From Beijerinckiaceae bacterium (GTDB lineage: Bacteria > Pseudomonadota > Alphaproteobacteria > Rhizobiales > Beijerinckiaceae), in assembly GCA_021324915.1 (NCBI GenBank), contig JAJPIC010000009.1, positions 1 to 64,000 of the forward strand: 64,000 bases of DNA, read 5' to 3'. The notes below the pieces were generated by a model, which saw only the letters and a program-made list of their open reading frames with translations, made no database searches and was not told the DNA's origin. A program made the position numbers and the translations under genes. Shown in pieces: positions 58,740 through 64,000 of the stretch; position 1 is the stretch's first letter; each line of letters starts with the position of its first letter.

Positions 58740-60149
58740 TCAACTCGCCTGCCCGGCGATCGCCTGCGTAAATGTCAGGACCTTGCCGCCCGTCTTGGAG
58801 GCAAAAGCGTCGGCCGCATCCTTTCGGAGGAAGGCGGAGTAGGTCCCATCGGGTTCGCGAACGTAAAAGGCCGTTTTGCCGAAAAGTTTGAGCCCAGTAT
58901 CATGGTCGTAGACATAGGTGGCGTTGATCTTGGCGCCGGTAGCCTCGAACCCCGCAACGGCCTTCAAGAATGCTGCCGTTGTCGGATAGGAAAGAATCCC
59001 GTCGCGTGCATGCCAAATCTCATCGGGAAGGCCGCGATTGGCGACGAGGGGATCGACGATTTTGGCGCTCTCGGCCCCATAATCGAGACCAAGCTCGGCA
59101 TAGGCTTTCTTGACATATTGCTCGTCGACCCAATCCTTGAAGTTCAGCGGCGGAGAGAGATCCGCGTGCGCGAGCACATCATGGTCGAACTCGAGCGTAT
59201 CGATCCATCGCGGCTTGATCGTCGGATCGATGGTCAAGTGGCCGCCGCGCGAATAATAGAGATAGAGGACCTCCTTCTCGACGCCGGTCCATTTCTCCAA
59301 TTGCGCAGCCGCGTCGGCCGGATTGTGCTTCAGCCATTCCCCGGCATCGTGAATCGCTTCGATGAAAGCGACGACGATCTCCGGATAGCGTTCGGCAAAA
59401 TCCTTCCGAACGACGACGCCATGCAGATAGGGCACGCCGGTCTGGCTGCCGTCGTAGATTTTCCGGCCCGTGCCGCGATATTCCATGATCTCGGACCAAG
59501 GGCAGAAATCGGCATGCGCGTCGATCTTCCCGGCCGCGATATTGGCGGCGCCGACCGACGGCGCCTGATTCTTCAGGTCGACATCGGTAAGCGAGAGATG
59601 CGCATCACCTAGCGCCTTGATCAGCATGCCCCAGGCGGCGCTGCCGAACGGCGTCGAAACGGAATGGCCCTTCAGCTGCGCGATCGAATAGATATTCGAC
59701 GAGGTCGGAACGACGATTGCGTTTCCGGCGCCGCGAAGATTGTAGCCGGTGCTTGAGACCAAGATCGTCCTGAGGCTCGCCGTTGCCTGGAACTTGGCGC
59801 CGTTCACGATGACGGGGTAATCGCCCATGACGCCGATGTCGAGCTTGCCGGCCAACATTTGGTTGGTGATCGGGCCGCCGGAAGCGTAATCGTCCCATTT
59901 GATGTCGTAGGTCGCGTTCGCATATCTGCCGCTGTGCGGCAGCCGTTTCTCGAGAAGCTTCAATTCCTTGACAATGATGCCGCCGGCATAGGTGTCGGTG
60001 CACATGCTCTGGTGCCCGATGCCGATGGTGATCGTTTCGGCCAAAGCCGCGCCCACCGCCGCGAGCGAGAAGGCGCCGAAGAGGCAGAGGGCGGCCGCCT
60101 GTCGTGCATGGCGTTTGAAAGCGGAACGAACGTCTCGACCCTGGCTCAT
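58740..60149 (-). CDS. ABC substrate-binding protein with C-terminal NosL-like domain
   Basis: 469 residues, over 100 longer than usual NitT/TauT binding proteins. Signal peptide to about residue 37 (LFGAFSLAAVGAALA). Residues 40-330 are a binding-protein fold: ITIGIGHQSMCTDTYAGGII, GKLDIGVMGDYPVIVNGAKF, RKDFAERYPEIVVAFIEAIH. Residues about 375-465 read like NosL, the copper chaperone of nitrous oxide reductase: YVYDHDTGLKLFGKTAFYV then FLRKDAADAFASKTGGKVLTF. NosL's lipobox is absent. GGAGG precedes ATG 60149. Ligand unknown. Confidence 0.8.
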   Translation of the reverse strand: MSQGRDVRSAFKRHARQAAALCLFGAFSLAAVGAALAETITIGIGHQSMCTDTYAGGIIVKELKLLEKRLPHSGRYANATYDIKWDDYASGGPITNQMLAGKLDIGVMGDYPVIVNGAKFQATASLRTILVSSTGYNLRGAGNAIVVPTSSNIYSIAQLKGHSVSTPFGSAAWGMLIKALGDAHLSLTDVDLKNQAPSVGAANIAAGKIDAHADFCPWSEIMEYRGTGRKIYDGSQTGVPYLHGVVVRKDFAERYPEIVVAFIEAIHDAGEWLKHNPADAAAQLEKWTGVEKEVLYLYYSRGGHLTIDPTIKPRWIDTLEFDHDVLAHADLSPPLNFKDWVDEQYVKKAYAELGLDYGAESAKIVDPLVANRGLPDEIWHARDGILSYPTTAAFLKAVAGFEATGAKINATYVYDHDTGLKLFGKTAFYVREPDGTYSAFLRKDAADAFASKTGGKVLTFTQAIAGQAS

Positions 60150-60294
60150 CTGAACTGCCTCCGAACTCTGCGGAAGCTAGCCCACGAGCGCCATTTCAGT
60201 CAATAAATTTGGTAGTCTTTATGTACTATCGACAGGCGCGCCTTCGCGCGATGGCCAGCAGGAATGTTCCGGCTCAGCGTGACGAGGCCGATAG

Positions 60295-60525
60295 TCAAGC
60301 GAGATCGAATTCGGATTGCATCTGGCGAGCTATTTCGAGCGCCAGCGCCGACACAGGGCCTTTGCCCCTTCTTATCCAGGCAAATGTCCAGGTGGGATCA
60401 GGTCTAGACGGCCGGAGGGAACGAAAAATCGCCACCCTTTCAATATTCGAGCATTGCGGATGCTTGCGGATCTCCAGCATAATGGCATCGCTCAATTGAG
60501 CTATTGTTCTCAGGCGCTTAGCCAT
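60295..60525 (-). CDS. Small hypothetical protein
   Basis: 76 residues from ATG 60525. RLRTIAQLSDAIMLEIRKHP, then IFRSLRPSRPDPTWTFAWIR and ALALEIARQMQSEFDLA, look like a real conserved small cytoplasmic protein. The frame is open to 60666, but the upstream part is less convincing. Function unknown. Confidence 0.5.
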   Translation of the reverse strand: MAKRLRTIAQLSDAIMLEIRKHPQCSNIERVAIFRSLRPSRPDPTWTFAWIRRGKGPVSALALEIARQMQSEFDLA

Positions 60526-60714
60526 CCGTAAGATCCAGTGCTCACGCCGCCGAATCAGCAATTCGGCATCAAAATTCTTATGCGTTATTTCTCCAATGTC
60601 ACCGTCAGGTGGCTTTCCCGAAACAGTCGCCACCAGTTTATCTGGCCGCGCGTGGCGCAGGGCCACGCGGAGAGCCGAATGGCTCGAAGCGAATCGACTC
60701 CGGGATTGGGCAGC

Positions 60715-60996
60715 CTAGATGTTCTTGGCTCGAAATCGCTCGACGGTGGCTAGAAACTCGTCGAGTTTCGTTCTTGTTTCGCCGGACAGGAGGCCGGCAA
60801 GCATGGGATCATTGGTTTGCCCGGCGACATTTATAGGGAGGTGGGTGCGTATTGCCTCGTGCAACGACTCTACGTCGTCATCCGAGAAACCGGCTTCCGC
60901 ATAAGAAAGAGCCCAGAGCCTCGCGAGCATCTCCTGGAGCATGAAAAGACGTGCGGTCAACTCGACGGCTACCTGATTTGGGACGCGGTACTCCAC
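60715..60996 (-). CDS. Small hypothetical protein
   Basis: 93 residues from GTG 60996. Helical and acidic, with LTARLFMLQEMLARLWALSY and LHEAIRTHLPINVAGQTNDP. No family recognised and no strong ribosome site, so moderate support only. Confidence 0.45.
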   Translation of the reverse strand: MEYRVPNQVAVELTARLFMLQEMLARLWALSYAEAGFSDDDVESLHEAIRTHLPINVAGQTNDPMLAGLLSGETRTKLDEFLATVERFRAKNI

Positions 60997-61317
60997 GCTG
61001 ACTTAAACTCCCGGCAAACGTTGTAGCTCGACAATCTAAGTTGATTCAGTGGATTATTGCGGCCAGCTGAGCGCTTTCCGCGGCTCGCGCCGCTCCCGAA
61101 ACGCACGACATTCCTGTCCAGGCCGGTCAATCACGGCTCGGTTTTCAGGTATATTCTCATATACATGGACCGTTAGTTCTACAATTTTCAGTCACTTTTA
61201 ACGTAAATCCGCTCGTTTACTTTCGGGCATGACCGCTCGCCGCGCGGTATCGATCTCTATGATTAGATCGAACGCAAATGCGGCGACGGCTCTCGATAGG
61301 TCCGCTATATCGTCCGT
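60997..61317. other. 321-base intergenic region, no gene seen
   Basis: More AT-rich than the surroundings, with TATATTCTCATATACATGG near 61151. Neither strand gives a convincing coding frame. Confidence 0.4.
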
Positions 61318-61662
61318 CTATTCTTCAAGGGTCCGGCCACGGCTTTGCTGGTCCGCCGCGTTCTTGTCGATCGGATATCGCTGAATAATCTCAGAAAGAT
61401 TCTTCAAAAGAGTGGATGCGACATCGGGATCCAATTTCTTTGCTTCGCTCTTTTGTTCGCTTCTGCCCTCGCTGACAACCCTGCTGTATTCGATGGCAAG
61501 CATTGCATCGACCGCTCCCTTTTCCGAGCTGATCTCCGCAATGAGTTTGCGATGGCTTTCATGCAGGCTCTGCAATTGTTCTTCAAACCGGGCGATCGCC
61601 TCGAAATAGCGGCTGGCGATGCCGATCCTCCGTTGAAGCAGATCTTCCCGAATATCCCGCAT
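61318..61662 (-). CDS. Small coiled-coil hypothetical protein
   Basis: 114 residues, strongly helical: RYFEAIARFEEQLQSLHESH followed by RKLIAEISSEKGAVDAMLAI, with a charged C terminus. No family recognised. Upstream lies the inverted repeat CTAACT/AGTTAG at 61672-61686, a possible operator. Confidence 0.5.
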   Translation of the reverse strand: MRDIREDLLQRRIGIASRYFEAIARFEEQLQSLHESHRKLIAEISSEKGAVDAMLAIEYSRVVSEGRSEQKSEAKKLDPDVASTLLKNLSEIIQRYPIDKNAADQQSRGRTLEE

Positions 61663-61671
61663 GATACTAAT

Positions 61672-61686
61672 CTAACTAAGAGTTAG
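61672..61686. promoter_or_regulatory. Short inverted repeat upstream of the coiled-coil gene
   Basis: CTAACT, three bases, AGTTAG, 10 bases ahead of the start at 61662. Could be a regulator site or chance. Confidence 0.3.
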
Positions 61687-61857
61687 GTTAATTTACCGTA
61701 AACTATTCGAGTAGCGGCAACTCCGGCCACCACAAAACTCAGCTGTGGATAATTTGCGTTGCCATCGGGCAACACACGTCGGGCCACGTCATCATAGCAA
61801 AGTGAGAGATCCTGATTCGGGCCAATCCTGTTTTAATTGCCTACAAAGCAGGGAATA

Positions 61858-63534
61858 ATGAACAAAGCAGCTACTTGGAGCGCCAAAGGGGCAAATGGCG
61901 AGCCGTTGCGCGCACCAGAACGTGGGTCACCCTCGTTCCAGTCGAGTTCCTCGCTCGACATTGAGAGCCGCCTGGCGCGCATGGAAGCCAAGCTGAGTTC
62001 CCTGCTCGAGGCGGCCGAATCAAGCACCGCAGGTCCCGCGATCAAGAGTTCGGCCGAGATAAGACCAAAGCCTCAATTGCGTGGCGCATTGGGGGGAGCC
62101 GAACCTGATAATGCGAACGCCTCCAAGCAGGGCCGGACGAAGCCTGAAGAAGCAAAGTCTTCTTTTCAGCGCCCATCCGGTGCCGCCACTCAGGGCAGCG
62201 CGAGCGCTCCCCTCTGGTCTCAACCGCTCAGCCGCCCTTCGCGCGATCAAGCTCCCCCATCAAAAGAGCTGCAGACCGATACATCCGGACTGTCGCAAAA
62301 GGCCAATCCGCCCGATCTATCGGCGTCCCTTTCCACTCTCGAGCAAGCGGTTCGAGCCTTGACGCAAAAGGTCGGGACGGTGCGCGAGGAAAGCACCTGG
62401 GTAGCTGCCCTCGAACCGCTTGAACGGCTTGTCGGCGAACTCTCCCATACGCTCGCCCTCATAAGCGGGCGCGAACAGGATAGTCAGCAGAAGGTAAAAA
62501 TAGTCGAGTTCGGCAAAAGCGACCGGCGCCAGTCTACTCTCCAACCCACAAGACCGGGAAACTCTCCGCAGCCGCATGATATTTCGAACGCGACCCGGCT
62601 CCATACTTCACCGAACGCGATTTCCGGTTTCGGCAGGAAGATGGAGAATTCGAGAAGCGCAGATGAAAGAAATTCGGTCTCGCCCGACGGATTTCGCGAT
62701 CAGTCTGCGGTCCTTGCCAAGATCGAAGAAGCGATCGAATCTCTGGCCACAAAGATCGAGGAGATCACCCGCGACAGAGATCAAAGTCAATACGAAGCGC
62801 TTTCGCAGCGGATCGACGACCTGCGACAGGAGCTCATCCAGCGAATCGCCGATGCTTGGTTTGCGCCTGACACAAAGCCCTTAGAGGATCTTCTGAATGG
62901 CATCTCGGAGAAGTTGGATTACGCCCAGGCAACGAGCGGCGAAAGAAGAGCGATCGAAGCGGTCGAAGAGCAGCTTGCCGAATTGACAGACCGATTCGAT
63001 CGGGCGAGCGCGAATATTCCAAGCCTCGTATCGATTCAGGCGAGCATCTTGGAACTCTTCTCCGAAATGGAAAAGACGCGCGACGTCGCCCTTGAGGCGG
63101 CTGAGAATGCGGTGAGAAACGTGCTCGAAGAAGCGGCCGGCCGGCCCCACAGCGCGGATCTCGAAAGCCAGATTCAAACGTTGCGGAATCTGCAGGAAGA
63201 GGACGACCAGCGCACCCTTTCCGTTCTAACCACGATCCATCGAGTCCTCGAGACGCTCACCAATCGCTTGGCGAGAGTCGAGGATGAGTTGTCCGCCCGG
63301 CACGCTGAACTTCCTGATTTGGGGATCAGATCGGACGAGGGAGGACCGGCATTTGACGGTCTCATGCGGGAGAGAGCCGGCGGGCAAGACCATAAAAGCG
63401 GATCTTCCGATCGACTTGCGGCCGCAAGGCTCGCCGGACGAGCTGCCGAAGGTGCGAAAAGCCGCGACTCGGCGATTGACCGGCCGGGCTCGCACGGCCT
63501 TCTTCACCGGTTGAGCAAGCTCGTTGGCCCATGA
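61858..63534 (+). CDS. Large coiled-coil protein of unknown function
   Basis: 558 residues from ATG 61858 (CAGGGA upstream). The first 180 residues are low complexity, Ser/Pro-rich. From residue 270 on it is heptad-rich helical sequence, for example VLAKIEEAIESLATKIEEIT and RRAIEAVEEQLAELTDRFDR. There is no signal peptide or membrane helix. The start MNKAATWSAKG faintly recalls PodJ-like polarity proteins of this order, but the Sel1 and peptidoglycan-binding parts are absent, so this is only a suggestion. Confidence 0.65.
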   Translation: MNKAATWSAKGANGEPLRAPERGSPSFQSSSSLDIESRLARMEAKLSSLLEAAESSTAGPAIKSSAEIRPKPQLRGALGGAEPDNANASKQGRTKPEEAKSSFQRPSGAATQGSASAPLWSQPLSRPSRDQAPPSKELQTDTSGLSQKANPPDLSASLSTLEQAVRALTQKVGTVREESTWVAALEPLERLVGELSHTLALISGREQDSQQKVKIVEFGKSDRRQSTLQPTRPGNSPQPHDISNATRLHTSPNAISGFGRKMENSRSADERNSVSPDGFRDQSAVLAKIEEAIESLATKIEEITRDRDQSQYEALSQRIDDLRQELIQRIADAWFAPDTKPLEDLLNGISEKLDYAQATSGERRAIEAVEEQLAELTDRFDRASANIPSLVSIQASILELFSEMEKTRDVALEAAENAVRNVLEEAAGRPHSADLESQIQTLRNLQEEDDQRTLSVLTTIHRVLETLTNRLARVEDELSARHAELPDLGIRSDEGGPAFDGLMRERAGGQDHKSGSSDRLAAARLAGRAAEGAKSRDSAIDRPGSHGLLHRLSKLVGP

Positions 63535-63640
63535 TCGGCTGGTGGCGCCTGCGGAGCGCAAGGCCGTCGTGGCCCAAATCCCCTTCGGGAATTGGCGACC
63601 TTTTGCGCGGCCATGTCGCCGAATTAAGTGATTGAAAACT

Positions 63641-63717
<77 letters not shown>

Positions 63718-63825
63718 GTGGACCAGGTCCGAACGGAGACCTGCCCGATAAGGTAGGGATCACGCCAAGTCAAGCAAGACTGAGGGGCGCGCGTCCGCCC
63801 CGATGTCGCGATCCTCTTTGCTTCG

Positions 63826-64000
63826 TCAGAATCGCGAGGATGCGAGATGAAACCGGGCAATTTCGGCCCGCGTCATGATGTGGATTCGATCGGACGAAAT
63901 ATGCTCGGCCATCGAGATCAGCGCCGGACTGACGCCCATCGATCCCGTATAGCGCGCCAGAACCGCCGCCATTTGCCCATTGTCATATCGCCGGTAGCGT
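63826..64000 (-). CDS. COG3904-like periplasmic protein, 3' end only
   Basis: The last 58 codons of a gene entering from the right: QMAAVLARYTGSMGVSPALI, SMAEHISSDRIHIMTRAEIA, then FHLASSRF and stop at 63826-63828. The pattern resembles the C terminus of COG3904 predicted periplasmic proteins common in Hyphomicrobiales. Function unknown. Confidence 0.6.
   Translation of the reverse strand, partial: RYRRYDNGQMAAVLARYTGSMGVSPALISMAEHISSDRIHIMTRAEIARFHLASSRF

Overview
This is a GC-rich chromosomal stretch from an alphaproteobacterium of the order Hyphomicrobiales (Rhizobiales), probably a methylotroph near the Beijerinckiaceae, Methylocystaceae or Hyphomicrobiaceae. The grounds are a complete 14-gene nuo operon followed by birA and ribonuclease J, a serine-cycle type serine-glyoxylate aminotransferase, phasin and DUF3775/RMD1-type genes, and a large methylated-amine gene cluster. 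All assignments come from reading sequence and remembered family motifs; no database search was run.

Layout. 1-2.2 kb: 5' end of a secreted carboxylesterase, class II fumarase, and a 3' remnant of an oxalate-decarboxylase-type cupin gene. 2.2-17.8 kb: the amine region. Trimethylamine dehydrogenase (tmd), a membrane heme/Fe-S electron-transfer protein and the two ETF subunits lie together on the minus strand; a divergent LuxR-type regulator follows; then a GcvT-like folate protein and an APC permease (minus), and a plus-strand set resembling dimethylamine monooxygenase (DmmA-like Zn-ribbon protein, PDR-type reductase, heme-dependent N-demethylase) ending in a porin and a strong terminator. 18-22 kb: small secreted protein, type II NADH dehydrogenase, RNase J, BirA. 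22.4-37 kb: nuoN to nuoA. 37-44.5 kb: housekeeping and stress genes (baeRF-type protein, Hsp20, DUF3775, RMD1, phasin, Zn alcohol dehydrogenase, APH/AAA kinase, sga). 44.9-52.7 kb: envelope genes (large membrane protein with a TIR-like segment, AaeA/AaeX/AaeB-type efflux set, DUF2189 protein, CBS protein). 52.8-55 kb: small secreted proteins and an ECF sigma/anti-sigma/sensor unit. 55.3-60.2 kb: group II truncated hemoglobin, diheme cytochrome c and a NitT/TauT-type ABC operon with an unidentified membrane protein and a binding protein that appears fused to a NosL-like domain. 60.3-64 kb: short hypothetical genes, a coiled-coil protein, tRNA-Asp(GTC) and the 3' end of a COG3904-like gene.

How it fits together: trimethylamine would be taken up, demethylated by Tmd to dimethylamine plus formaldehyde, with electrons passing to EtfAB, then the membrane Fe-S protein, then quinone. 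Dimethylamine would be demethylated by the Dmm-type oxygenase, with the GcvT-like protein possibly capturing the C1 unit on folate. No monomethylamine pathway gene is visible here. The main leads are the self-contained TMA-to-quinone module with changed ETF-docking residues in Tmd, and the NosL-fused ABC binding protein with its unknown membrane partner and cytochrome c.
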